From contig OY755187.1 of assembly GCA_963576735.1 (NCBI GenBank), forward strand, positions 2,728,001 to 2,792,000: 64,000 nt of DNA, given 5' to 3'. Below are positions 31,239 to 41,705 of the stretch, one piece after another (position 1 is the stretch's first letter; each line of letters begins with the position of its first letter). The notes under the pieces are model-generated. The model ran no database searches. It had not been told where the DNA came from and saw only the letters and a list, made by a program, of their open reading frames with translations. Origin of the DNA: Bedellia somnulentella. Lineage: Eukaryota; Arthropoda; Insecta; Lepidoptera; Bedelliidae. Both the position numbers and the translations under genes were made by a program.

Positions 31239-31856
31239 AAAAAATACTTTTTTATTATTATCCCTATATTGTTGTGTTCATCGGAGCTTAAACTAAAACT
31301 AAGAACAAAGTTCTCTAAATCATAATACTAATTAGATTTATTTACTTAAACCTATCACGGCTTAAGTCGTGACTTATGTTCAGATTACTTAATGTCATCT
31401 ACGAATATTATCCGTTTCTATTTAGGTCCGAAAGAAACTTTTCAAATAGCTCAAAATACACTTAATTATCATACCTTCCAAATTAATTTGAATAAATTAT
31501 TTAATTCCGTGCTTAGCTTTTTCGGTTAGTAAACTAATGGCGAATTTATTATAATGTCGATTATTTTTTACTCAGAAACACAATGACGGCAACTTTACAA
31601 AGATTTATTTTCCATATTGTTATTCATAATAAATTGTGTGACACCTATTTTTACTTTATTTTGTCGTTATATTTTTTTCTAGTCAATATATTTATTTATT
31701 TTTGATTATGTGGTACTTTACAATATTTCAGCATATGGCAAACCACCATTTTTAAAAAAAATATGTGTAGATGTCTGTGAAGAGAAACACTGTAAAGGAC
31801 CAATTGATCATTGTATACTAATAGGATACACTTTATTAATCTTTTAATATAACCAT

Positions 31857-32323
31857 AATAATATATTGTGGCTGCCTCCGTGGTCTCGCGGTTAAGCGCT
31901 TGGTTTCAAGTACGGAGGTCTCGGTTTCGATTCCCGGGGGGTGGTACTTACTTACTCACTTCGCTGGCTCGACGACCCAAAATGAGTCTTGGCCTCCGAT
32001 ACGAGATTTCGCCACTTGCCTCGGTCTTGTGTGGTTTCTCGCCAATCCCGGGGGATGGTAACATTATAAATTTAATTTGTAAGCTATAACCCAGTTTTAA
32101 AGGATGTTGCAGGCTTGAATCATCTGATTATTCGAAAATTAAGATGATTCCGTGCTTCGGAGGGCACGTTAAGCCGTCGGTCCCGGCTACTATTACGGTA
32201 GTAGTCGTTAGTCTGCCAACCCGCTATTGGCCAGCGTGGTGGACTATGGCCATATCACCCTATATAGGATAGGCTCGAGCCCCTTGGTGGGGACATGTAT
32301 AGGCTGTGAAAATAATATATTGT
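31857..32323 (+). mobile_element. Family D SINE, full length, 13-bp TSD, with a nested LINE end
   Basis: AATAATATATTGT at 31857-31869 and 32311-32323 bounds a 441-base unit. The tRNA-like head at 31870-31935 has TGGTCTCGCGGTTAAGCG (A-box region) and GGTTTCGATTCCC (B box). The body has a block I recognise from insect SINEs, GCACGTTAAGCCGTCGGTCC, and then CAGCGTGGTGGACTATGGCC. The 3' end is GCCCCTTGGTGGGGACATG then GGCTGTGA. A 100-base LINE end is inserted behind the head. No coding capacity of its own. Confidence 0.88.
31947..32046 (-). mobile_element. LINE ORF2 3' end nested in family D, 14-bp TSD
   Basis: CCCGGGGGGTGGTA (31933-31946) and CCCGGGGGATGGTA (32047-32060) flank the insert. On the reverse strand it encodes ETTQDRGKWRNLVSEA then KTHFGSSSQRSE and a stop, followed at once by GTAAGTAAGTA. 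The QDRGKWR motif marks the end of a non-LTR ORF2, a different family from B. Only about 30 codons remain. Confidence 0.85.
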
Positions 32324-32793
32324 AAAAAATTGCATCTTTAGGTATAGAATAGATTACTAATACTGTGACAAAAAAATATACTGATATGTTATTGTGCCTA
32401 AATATATATACAATAATAGCAACGATATTTAAATATCACATCGATAAGACTTTCTCATAAATTCCGACACTTGTCACTAAAGCCAAAAAAAACTGTAATT
32501 ACAATAGTAACCCATTTCATTCCATTGAATTTTAATTATAATGACAATGTCAAAAAGAGTATCCGATGATTTTACTCTCCATCCACGGAGCCAATTAATT
32601 ACACAATCAGGTTGGATCGTCAAGTGATCAGTCACGTTATGATACAGCCTTGATAAGGTTTCGTCTTGTCCAATGGATAGACGCCGTCAAAGAAAACAGA
32701 TTACTTTCGATTCACGACACCTTTTGTTTTAATAAAATTAGCCGATATATCGGTGTGTTTTCTGTGATGTATTCTTTTAATTGACTTGTTAGA

Positions 32794-32988
32794 TATAGGT
32801 ACGTAGTTTAAATCTTTTTGTTAGTAGAGCGGAATAAAGGATAGAAGAATTTCGTGCTGACAGCCATTGACACGGTGGCTCAATTGGCAGAGCGTCGTCG
32901 GGGCGTATACCCGAGGTCGCGGGTTCGATTCCCGCCTGTGTCGAAATTTTTCTTTCCTTTATTTATTCTTTATTTATAGGTACGTAGT
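32794..32988 (+). mobile_element. Family E SINE with 14-bp TSD
   Basis: TATAGGTACGTAGT at 32794-32807 and 32975-32988. The element has the AAAGGATAGAAGAATTTCG leader. A tRNA-like unit follows at 32869-32942 with a fully paired acceptor arm (GACACGG/CTGTGTC, one G-U), an anticodon stem TCGGG/CCCGA, and a three-base insertion before the anticodon stem. Then comes GAAATTTTTCTTTCC and a TTTATT-rich tail. The duplication shows that the unit, leader included, moved by retroposition. Confidence 0.85.
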
Positions 32989-33284
32989 GCAAAGTTTAGT
33001 TAGAAAATAGCTAATGTAAGGAATGGCTGTAACTTTTAATAATTTTAATTAATTAATATGGAAAACACTTTGTCAAGTCATTAACGAAACCGGAAAGGCC
33101 TTCAGAAACACAAAAAAAGATCCAGCAATCTAAAAAAAGATCTGCATTGTCTGTCTGTCACTTATATCAGGCATGACCCAATGATCCTTAAAATATTTCA
33201 TAGCAGCATTTACTATTACTTGTAGTACAAATACGGCTTCGATTCTTGAATCAAATATATACCTCTGTGACGGCAAACCTTAAG

Positions 33285-33460
33285 AGAAATTGCATGTGAC
33301 GGTGTTTTCACTTTATTCATGTCAAAGTGTGCCGGTAAAAAGTGATGATGGACTAAACTGTGAGAAGACTATGTCTAGGCAAAAAATGGGTAGCCTTAAC
33401 GTAAAGGTCACGCGATACTTAGAATAATAGTACCTCTTCTATTCCTTTGGCGACATACAT
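33285..33460 (+). repeat. Degenerate family C fragment
   Basis: GCATGTGACGGTGTTTTCAC then CAAAAAATGGGTAGCCTTAA and GTCACGCGATACTT follow the order of C blocks with many changes. Confidence 0.5.
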
Positions 33461-33803
33461 ACATATCTGTGTCGTGTATGATATCAAACCTGAGCAATAA
33501 ATAGCCGCACCCTCCGAGAGTTTAGCAAACAAACGCCGGCGCAAAGTGAATTATTGCATCCGTAAACAAACACACTGGAGCTTTATGAATCTTATTGTTA
33601 TTAACAACAATAGACTATTATGATTTGAATTTCGAGCTTTGGAAATACTTGTAGTTTGACTCCAGTACTGTGAAGATTATGTAATCTTCACGCGAATTGC
33701 AGTTTAGTTTGGTCCTTTATATTTTTTTTTTTTTTTTCATTGACTTGATTACTATTGTTTTAATTTTATCTTCTTTCAAATGTATGACATTTTACAATTT
33801 AAA

Positions 33804-33990
33804 TTGATAGATAGATAGATGATAGATTTTATTAATGTGTGTGTGTTTAATTAAAAAAAAAAACATAATTAATTTTAGATTTGTATGTCAAGTGTCTTGA
33901 CGGAACATGTACTATAATTAATTACCTTTAAGATCTGATTCCATGTGCCATGCAAATAAATATTATTTCATTTCATTTCATTTCATTAGA
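33804..33990 (+). repeat. GATA run and a retroposon-like 3' end with (TTTCA)n
   Basis: A short GATA run at 33804-33828. Further on, GATTCCATGTGCCATGCAAA leads into ATAAATATTA and a TTTCA pentamer run (33962-33988). The layout (AATAAA-like signal then pentamer tail) matches the 3' end at 4838-5100 and suggests another LINE 3' end of unknown clade. Confidence 0.45.
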
Positions 33991-34446
33991 ATTTGCAATG
34001 TAAAATTAGTACACATTTCTTATATTTAAACTTAAAGTAATTTATAAATATTACGCTTGAAAATTTAGATTTTTTCTAATTACAACCGTTACGTAAAAAG
34101 TAAAAAATGATTACCGCATTTTTTTTTATGTTTTTTTGTTCTAAAGCACCTTGTTTTAATAACTGAAAGGAAGTAGTATTTTGTAGTGTTTAAAACAAAT
34201 TGTATTAAAAGTTTTTTTGGTTAATCACAAAATATTAATTAAATCAAGTTTGATCAATAATGTACATTTATTCATACAATATACATTTAGTAAATATCAT
34301 CAGTTTCAATGCGGAAAGGGAACAGCTTGATTCAAAAGATTGCTTTTTGGTTAAAGCTATCGGTTACGTAGGTACCCACCACCATTATATATAATTACAT
34401 AAATACCACAAATTTTAACATCATCTGTCGCAGATATTTGTTATAA

Positions 34447-34705
34447 AGACATACATACACACTTATACTCACGGCTATAAATCCCAAGAAAGGGGTAGCC
34501 AAAGCTAAGGAATTAGAAATTCCTCTGCCACTTTTGGAAGATGCGTGGGGAATAGATGGTGAAATAAAGTTTCTTGGTGATGGGTCTCCCACCGCATCGC
34601 CCAAAAATCCCTTAAAAGCCCCAATACCGTTAGTTGCCTCTTACGTACACCCACCGGAAGAAATGGGGTAGTGCTATTCTAAGCGGACACTACACAGCAA
34701 ATCTC
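34447..34705 (-). mobile_element. Family A, subtype A1, near full length
   Basis: CATACATACACACTTATACT through GCGGACACTACACAGC. The tail is interrupted (CACACTTATA). Confidence 0.87.
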
Positions 34706-34916
34706 AATACATGCCAACTTAATCACGGCAATCCACGAACCAACAAACCACATAGAACTGCATAACCCTAGACGAGTGATTTCTCCGAGCAAGTGCAGTG
34801 AGCGACTGTTATAATGTGCCCGTCCCAATGCGTTTTGCTACGTGTAAGGTAACAAGCAGAATGAAGCTACAAATAATGGAGTGGTTTACTCATTATTTAT
34901 ATAACTTAGGTTTAGA

Positions 34917-35212
34917 ATACCCGTGATAGCCTAGTGGGTAGAACACTCGGTTATCGTGCAAACGACTAGTGTTCAAATCCTGAGTCGGGCCTACACCAAT
35001 TTGTCTTTTCTAAAGACATAATATGTGTGGTTAATTTATCATGGTTGTTAACGGTGAGGGAAAACATCGTGAGGAAACCCACATGGCTGAGTTGTACTTA
35101 GTCATGTGACAGTTTATTCGTACAAAACGGCGATAGGTTTGCCCCCTATCACGTGAGTACACTGTCCATGCAAAATGTGGGTACTCTGAACACCAGGTGA
35201 CAAAGTCATTTT
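34917..35212 (+). mobile_element. Family C SINE lacking its 3' end
   Basis: A complete tRNA-like head (TAGCCTAGTGGGTAGA, GTTCAAATCC) and body as far as CACCAGGTGACAAAGTCA, then it stops. Loss of the 3' end cannot come from incomplete reverse transcription, so a later deletion or rearrangement is implied. Confidence 0.85.
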
Positions 35213-35672
35213 CAAAATGGTAAAAACACCTACAATTATAAAAACAGTCTAAACACAAAAAAAACCTCTTACATAATCCGCACCATACCTTTGTAAACAG
35301 CCTCATCCAATCTTTTAACATCCCAACGAATACCAGGTTTTGCGAGAAGTGGTGGACACTGCCTTTTATGGGAGCAAGAGGCTCTTAAAAGTGGAACAAA
35401 CGCCACTCACAGACTTGCGACAATTGTAATAAAATACTTCAGTGTTTATGGAGTGAGGCTAGATGTACAATTGTGCACACTCTGACTTTGATTGCTGATA
35501 AAAAAGATGAGATTATTCGATTGACATACTTAACGTGGTATTTATTGACCTGTACAGACGGACAAATGTTGTTTTAGTATTTTGTTGTAAGGCCTAGGTG
35601 TATAACTTGCATGTTTAGTTTTTGCAACATTGTTGTGCTGTGGGACTTTGTATTTATATACTTAAATATTCA

Positions 35673-36055
35673 TATATACATACATATACTCACGGCTATA
35701 AATCCCTTAACGGAGTAGCCAGAGCTTTGGAATGAAAAATTCCTCAGCCACTTTTGGAAGTTGCGTGGGGAAAAGATGGTAAAATAAAGGTTGTTGGTGA
35801 TTGGTCTCCAACCGCATCGCCCAAAAACCCTTAACAAGCCCCAATACCGTTAGTCGCCTCTTACGTACACCCACCGGAAGAAAAGAGGTAGTGCTATTCT
35901 AAGCCGATACTACACAGCTATGCATTGCATCCATATTGGCTCTATATATCTTATTCACCAATTTATTATATGTGCGTAAACTTTTTAAGATTCCTTTTTT
36001 CTACCCTATTTACAATATTATCTTCCACACCCCATTTTTAACGAACTACTTTTTT
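35673..36055 (-). mobile_element. Family A (A1) fused at its 5' end to a family B internal piece
   Basis: Reverse-strand A is complete from tail (35673) to 5' end (about 35922, CGATACTACACAGC). After a short linker, reverse-strand B sequence follows: GGCTCTATATATCTTATTCACC (LVKEIYRA region) and then CTACCCTATTTACAATATTATC (upstream DDIVRKIE region), with the part between deleted. No B 3' end lies on the other side of A. Confidence 0.72.
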
Positions 36056-36289
36056 TTGGAATCTTCATTTAGAAAAAATATGCCAAAAACTGTGCTAAGT
36101 TATTTTTGTGCCGTATAGTAATAGTAGTAACAATTTAGGGAACAAAATAAAGCGTCTAATTGTTACGCTGAAATATCATTAAATCCAAAATTCAATCATT
36201 ACAAGAGTGACACAAGTAAATATAGACCCACCCATACATAAAACAAGGCTTAAAACATAACCATATCTCTCATCGTGGCCAGCGAAACC

Positions 36290-36440
36290 ATTGTTCCTCT
36301 AACTTATTTTCACGAACATCCATACATCGTGTTTAAGTGTGTGTCAGTCAGTACTGTCAGTGATCGACAGACCGGGAATTGAACTTGTGTATTGAGTAAA
36401 GGATTGACCGTGGTGATTGACTGGAAACTTATACTATGAA
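36290..36440. other. Repeat-free stretch with TCAGT clusters
   Basis: Within 36056-36583, which holds no recognised repeat, GTGTCAGTCAGTACTGTCAG and GATCGACAGACCGGG stand out as more GC-rich. TCAGT resembles an arthropod initiator element. Purely suggestive. Confidence 0.12.
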
Positions 36441-36583
36441 ATATGGGAGTTGAAAATCTATCGGTTAATTCATAATTATTTCAGCAAATAGATGTGAGGC
36501 TCTTCCCAAAGATTTCTATAACGACCGGTCAGGCTTAGCCAACGATAATTGGTTAACACCGATCAGCAGACAATTATATGAAC

Positions 36584-36822
36584 TTAATTACATCGTGAGG
36601 AAACCCACATGGCTGAGTTGTACTTAGTCATGTGACAGTGTATTCGTACAAAACAGCGATAGGCCTGCCCCCTATCACGTGAGTACACTGTCCATGCAAA
36701 ACGTGGGTACTCTAAACACCAGGTGACAAAGTCACGTGATGTTCAGAAGTATTAGTACCTCTGCCAACCCCTTCGGGGATATTCGGCGTGAACGTTTATG
36801 TTATGTTATGTTATGTTAATTA
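36584..36822 (+). mobile_element. Family C SINE, 5'-truncated at CATCGTGAGG, 7-bp TSD
   Basis: TTAATTA at 36584-36590 and 36816-36822. The insert begins CATCGTGAGGAAACCC and runs to the 3' module (CCCCTTCGGGGATATTCGGC, GTGAACG) and (TATGT)n. The tRNA-like head is missing. Confidence 0.88.
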
Positions 36823-36859
36823 AAGCTTTATATCGCCAAAACCTTAATTCAAACTAAAC

Positions 36860-36965
36860 GTTGCGAAATGGTGAAGCGGTACTTATTTTTCTGAACGTCA
36901 CGAAGTGTGTTTGTCACTATGTATATGCAGTGAATCTAAGAGATAGGGGCAGGTCTATCGACATT
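36860..36965 (-). repeat. Degenerate family C fragment
   Basis: GGTACTTATTTTTCTGAACG then GATAGGGGCAGGTCTATCG, the reversed middle of C. Confidence 0.5.
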
Positions 36966-37616
36966 ACATAATGTTTAATTGCTCATCAAACTAACAAAAT
37001 TAATCCTATTATTTTAATTATGGTTTTTGGATTTAAACATCATATTAATAAATACCATATTATCATATTAATAATAATACATAAAATCTCCTTGCAGTTT
37101 TCAGCCACTATTCATAGTTATCTGACACAGTTTGACATCGCATACAAGGAACGGAAAAGCTTATTTTCCAATAATTTATTACCGTATTAGATAACTAAGT
37201 CTAACGTTTAACAAACAAGAAGAAAAAAACATAGGCGTGGGAACGGTAAAAAAACAACAATAGAATGTAATGCGCGCACCTGTCGAGTGTAAGATCACCT
37301 GTCAGTACTTTACTATCATAACACTGACCAGATAGTTTATAACATTCACGTGAGTGTAATATCATTTTTATATAAATTTTTTAGTGAGTTGTAAGTTGAT
37401 AAGAAGCCTACCAAGTCTGGAAGTGAATCGTTGCTGAGTTTATTTCTTAGCTGTCTATGAATATTGCTTTATAGCGTGGCTAAAAAATGGTTGATGATTC
37501 TCTATCTTATGTGGTGGCTGAACTAGGTGAGAAATTAAAATAGTGTTTTATTAGGTTTATGGTCACTGAATACAAAACTCTGGTGACTCTCTTTTTAGAT
37601 ATTTTATGCATAATTT

Positions 37617-37865
37617 TGCTGTGTAGTGTCGGCTTAGAATAGCACTACCCCATTTCTTCCGGGGGTGTACGTAAGAGGTGACTAACGGTATTAGGGCTTT
37701 TAAGGATTTTTTGAGCGATGCGGTTGGAGACCCATCACCAACAAACTTTATTTTACCATCTTTTCCCCATGCAAATTCCAAAAGTTTCTTAAGTATTTCT
37801 GATTCCTTAGCTCTGGCTACCCCTTCTAGGGATTTATAGCCGTGAGTATATGTATTTATGTATGT
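37617..37865 (+). mobile_element. Family A, subtype A1, near full length
   Basis: TTGCTGTGTAGTGTCGGCTT through GCCGTGAGTATATGTATTTA. Followed directly by a family D piece. Confidence 0.87.
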
Positions 37866-38009
37866 AATTTTACTACCACGGCAGTAGTCCTTAGTCTGCC
37901 AACCCGCAATTGGCCAGCGTGGTGGACTATGGCCAAATCACCCTATACCGGGTAGGCTCGAGCCCCTTGGTGGAGACATACATGAGCTGTGAGATGAAGC
38001 ATAATTTTA
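37865..38009 (+). mobile_element. Family D SINE, 5'-truncated, 8-bp TSD
   Basis: TAATTTTA at 37865-37872 and 38002-38009. The insert starts CTACCACGGCAGTAG and contains CCAGCGTGGTGGACTATGGC and GCCCCTTGGTGGAGACATAC, ending GAGCTGTGAGATGAAGCA. It landed at the tail of the preceding A copy. Confidence 0.8.
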
Positions 38010-38224
38010 GATAACTAGTTCTATTTGTACAAACTTTTCATATAAGTGACAAGTGTAAACCAAAGTAAGAAGTCCCGCTTTTAAAAGTCTGTGTTAGGTT
38101 CAAACATTAAGTGGTAGACAATAGAATAAAAATGGTGGCTGATTGACAGATTGCTGTCGACTCGAATGGCGTTTTACTGTTAACACAGAGATTCATGATA
38201 TGTTTAATAGAAATCTAAACGAGG

Positions 38225-38487
38225 TTTTTATACACATACATACATATACTCACGGCAATTATTCCCTATAAGGGGTAGCCAAAGCCAAGGAATTATAAAT
38301 TCCTCAGCCACTTTTGGAAGTTGACTGGGGAAAAGGCGGTAAAATAAAGGTTTTTGGTGATGGGTCTCCAACCGCATCGCCCAAAAATCCAATAAAAAGC
38401 CCCAATACCCTTAGTCGCCTCTTACGACATCCGTTGGTAGAAAGGGGTAGCGACATTCTAAGCTGGGACTACACGGGTTTTTATACT
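38225..38487 (-). mobile_element. Family A (A2), full length, 11-bp TSD
   Basis: GGTTTTTATAC at about 38224-38234 and again after the 5' end at about 38475-38485. The element runs (CATA)n TATACTCACGGC to GGGACTACACGG. Confidence 0.87.
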
Positions 38488-38702
38488 AAACATATATAAA
38501 TTTTCACGGCCATAAATTCCGTAAAGGCATAGCCAGAGCTTCAAAGCTAGGAACTTCTCAGCCACATTTGGAAGTTGATAGGGGAGAAGATGGTAGGAAT
38601 AAAGTATCTTTGGTGATGGGTTTTATACCACATCACCCAAAAACTTAGCCTTAGTCGACTCTTACGTGGGTAGAAAGGGGTAGATGTCACTACACGGCAC
38701 TT
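38487..38702 (-). mobile_element. Family A, subtype A4
   Basis: ATTTTCACGGCCATAAATTC through GTCACTACACGGC. Diverged, tail lost. Contains CACATTTGGAAGTTGATAGG. Confidence 0.72.
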
Positions 38703-38939
38703 AACGATGATTACTACTATAGGTAATAATTTAAATCTTTCACGTAAATAGTATGCTATATCTAGGAACTTAACTGCATAGAATCCTTTTTTGGTTTCAT
38801 AGTCTTATTGAAACTAACTTCAACACTTGTGTCTTAGAATTGTAAAGTTATTTTTAAGCGCACGTGTGAGAAGTAAGAAAAACAATACTTATTTTTGACG
38901 TTAATATTGAAAAAAGAACCAGTTAAACTCATCATACAA

Positions 38940-39025
38940 ATGTTTGCCCACAGCGGGAATCGAACCCATAAACTTTGGCAAAAGAAGCCTCTCATCCAAC
39001 TACTCAGCCTCGGACATCGTCAAAG
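38940..39025 (-). mobile_element. Family F tRNA-like SINE head
   Basis: On the reverse strand: GAGGCTGAGTAGTTGGATG (A-box region) and GGGTTCGATTCCCGC (B box), spaced as in a tRNA. A short TGGGCAAACATTTGTATGATG end follows. The 59690 copy has the same arrangement. The arms do not form a full cloverleaf, so it is not called a tRNA gene. Confidence 0.6.
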
Positions 39026-39452
39026 TCGATTCATATCTTTTGTCATTCACTCACATTTATATGGACGAATTCACAAGCCTGTGGGCAGTCAAAAGTACAC
39101 CGCCTCTTCGTTCCTAATAACGCAACCAACAAAATAATCAAAGCGACAATGTCACTTCCACTTATTGTTCAATCGGATAAAAAAGAAGCCTTGATTGGTC
39201 TTTGATATGTCAATGTGACAGTTGAGTTTAGACAAAGGACTGCCTAAAATATATTGTGCGACCATTCTTAATTGCCGGTAGATTTAATAGTCGATATTTG
39301 AATAGATGTCAATTTTTTAAAGCGCTATCAATATTTGATGACGTTTTACAGATTTCAGTCTAGTTTTTATAGCATATTAAATCTTATTGCATACTAATAT
39401 TGTTGTAGTTTAAATTCTGATGTTTAGATGATTACTTTTGATACATTAGGAT

Positions 39453-39915
39453 TTGCTGTGTAGTGTCGGCTTAAAATAGCACTAGCCCATTTCTTCCGGT
39501 GGGTGTACGTAAGAGGCGATTAATGGTATTGGGGCTTTTTGGGATTTTTGGACATCGTGAGGAAACCCACATGGCTGAGTTGTACTTAGTCATGTGACAT
39601 TATATTCGTACAAAACGGCGATAGGCCTGCCCCCTATCACGTGAGTACACTGTCCATGCAAAACGTGGGTACTCTGAACACCAGGTGACAAAGTCCCTTC
39701 GGGGATATTCGGCGTGAACGTTTATGTTTATGTTATTATTATGTTATGGGATTTTTGGGTGATGCGGTTGGAGACCCATCACCAACAACCTTTATTTAAA
39801 CACCTTTTCCCCACATAACTTTTCAAAAGTGGTTGAGGAATTACTAATTCCTTAGCCCTGGCTACCCCTTCTAGGGATTTATAGCCATGAGTATATGTAT
39901 GTATGTATGTATATA
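39453..39915 (+). mobile_element. Family A (A1) split by a family C insertion
   Basis: A runs from TTTGCTGTGTAGTGTCGGC to GGGATTTTTGG (39551), is interrupted by C, and resumes at 39748 with the same GGGATTTTTGG, ending GCCATGAGTATATG(TATG)4. Confidence 0.9.
39552..39747 (+). mobile_element. Family C SINE nested in family A, 11-bp TSD
   Basis: Flanked by GGGATTTTTGG (39541-39551, 39748-39758). Begins ACATCGTGAGGAAACCC, within one base of the start of the C copy at 36591. A small deletion removes CACGTGATGTTCAGAAGTATTA and the following bases up to CCCTTCGGGG. Tail TTTATGTTTATGTTATTATT. Confidence 0.9.
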
Positions 39916-40433
39916 AACAAACTAGAACGGGGGTGTTTTTTAGAAAAAGTCTAAACACGAAAAAATGAGTTACTCTTTCTAATGAAGTGCTGGCCTAAGA
40001 AAAACTGTTTTAATTTTATCTAAATATACACTTTTGTTTAGTTTTTTAGACATATATTTATCATAATTTTTTGTTATTTATGAGCTGTCAATGTTTGGGC
40101 TCATCTAAAATCAAATATTTATCACACAATCTGGAAAATTTTAATACTGGTTTTGAATAATTGGAGTTCATTTGCATTTGAGTTAATTTAGTTAATTAGT
40201 AAATCAGTTTGGCGATTTTATAGTTCCGAGCGCGATTGTAGATCAATAAAATGGAAAACTAAGTTGTTAATTATTGTTTGTATTGAATTTAAATTTATAG
40301 TAAAACAAAAATCTATCCTATCAATCAATTTTAAATCTATCAATTAAATTTTTATGTCTGTGAAGTTGATTTAAGAACAATATTTTTGCGTGATCTAATA
40401 TTATATTTTAAAGAAATAAAGTTTGTAGCAAAT

Positions 40434-40570
40434 AACATACAAATACTTACGCCGTTAGTTCCTATTGGGATAGGCAGAGACTATCGATCGCCACTTGTAC
40501 GATCCTGACAAACCTCTCTAGCTTCGTTTACAATCTTTTCATACAAGCTGTTTTATCCTGCATACTTCTA
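40434..40570 (-). mobile_element. Family B LINE 3' end, short
   Basis: CATACAAATACTTACGCCGT then the reversed coding end (SIVSAYPNGN region) as far as TTTTCATACAAGCTG. Small deletions. Confidence 0.75.
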
Positions 40571-40984
40571 ACTAATACAGTTTAGACATTTGAAAATAGC
40601 ACTACTCATGCAAAGCTGGGGCGATACGTTAGTTTTCTCATAAAGGCAGACAAAGAATATGTGTGCGGAAAGTCTCACGTGTAGATTGTATGCTGAAACA
40701 TTTCCCCTTTACTCGGACGCTTTAGCCGATGGAGTGCAATGGAGATATAACTAGTTTGTTCTCGCTCGTGGAACGTTATACCTTTTTATGCGTGCACTTT
40801 GCGTTAAGTACAAAAATAAAATATGTCGTGAAAATAATAATACAACTAAAATTCTTATTTAATTGCATTGAGACAAATAATTTACGTCCATGACGCTACC
40901 ATTATCAAAAGATTACAACAAGTGATCGGTGACTTTACCTCTAGGGTTGGCAACTGATGAATTGTTAACCTTAACTAATCTATA

Positions 40985-41085
40985 CCCACAGCAATAATTG
41001 TATTAAAGGGGTAGCTAAAGCTCCAGGATTGATAATTATTTAGCCACTTTTGTGAGTTGTATGGGGAGAAGATTAATATTTATAA
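40985..41085 (-). repeat. Degenerate family A fragment
   Basis: AAAGGGGTAGCTAAAGCTCC then TAGCCACTTTTGTGAGTTG and GGGGAGAAGATTAA. Confidence 0.55.
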
Positions 41086-41124
41086 TATCGTCATACAAGT
41101 CTAAACTAATCTAATCTAATAATT

Positions 41125-41365
41125 TGTCGTGTATTGCCGGCTTAGAATGTCGCTAAACCCTTTCTACCCACGGGTGTCGTAAAAGGCGACTAAGGGTATT
41201 GGGGCTTTTTATTGGATTTTTGGGCGATGTGGTTGGAGACCCATCACCAAAACCTTTATTTTTACCATCTTTTCCCCACTCAACTTCCAAAAGTGGCTGA
41301 GGAATTTTGTAATTCCTTAGATCTGGCTACCGCTTCTAGGGAAATATAGCCGCGAGTAAATGTCT
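41125..41365 (+). mobile_element. Family A, subtype A2
   Basis: TTTGTCGTGTATTGCCGGCT through GCCGCGAGTAAATGTCTG. The tail is degraded. Confidence 0.85.
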
Positions 41366-41404
41366 GTATCAAAAAATCAAAAACTCAAATTTCAAAAGAA
41401 ACAT

Positions 41405-41680
41405 AATTCGCCTCTTACGTACACCCATGAGAAGAAATGGGATAGTGCTATTCTAAGCCGACACTACACAGCAATTGTTATGGTAGTATTAACAAATTAC
41501 TTCCCGCTGTGAAATTAAGTGCGAAATGGATTTTGGGGGATTTTAAGTGATTTTTGGGCAATGCTATGCTAAAGACCCATAACCATATTTCACGATTGCT
41601 TCACCATTAAATTTGAAACCCGGGTAAGGAAATGGTTTAGTAAGTGCTGTCCTAAATCGGCATTACCCAGCTATTTGAGC
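41405..41680. repeat. Family A scraps on both strands
   Basis: 41405-41475 is the reversed 5' end of A1 (TTCGCCTCTTACGTACACCC to GACACTACACAGC). 41520-41600 holds forward middle pieces (TTAAGTGATTTTTGGGCAAT). 41640-41670 again resembles a reversed 5' end (GTGCTGTCCTAAATCGGC). Confidence 0.5.
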
Positions 41681-41705
41681 TATATTTATCTAGGTATATT
41701 CACAT

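Noticed and set aside
38314..38499. Recurring frame with GDGSPTASPKNPIKSPNTLSRL as a small gene family
   Set aside because: The peptide appears wherever family A2 is read on its reverse strand; it tracks the repeat, has no conserved start or stop, and breaks freely between copies.
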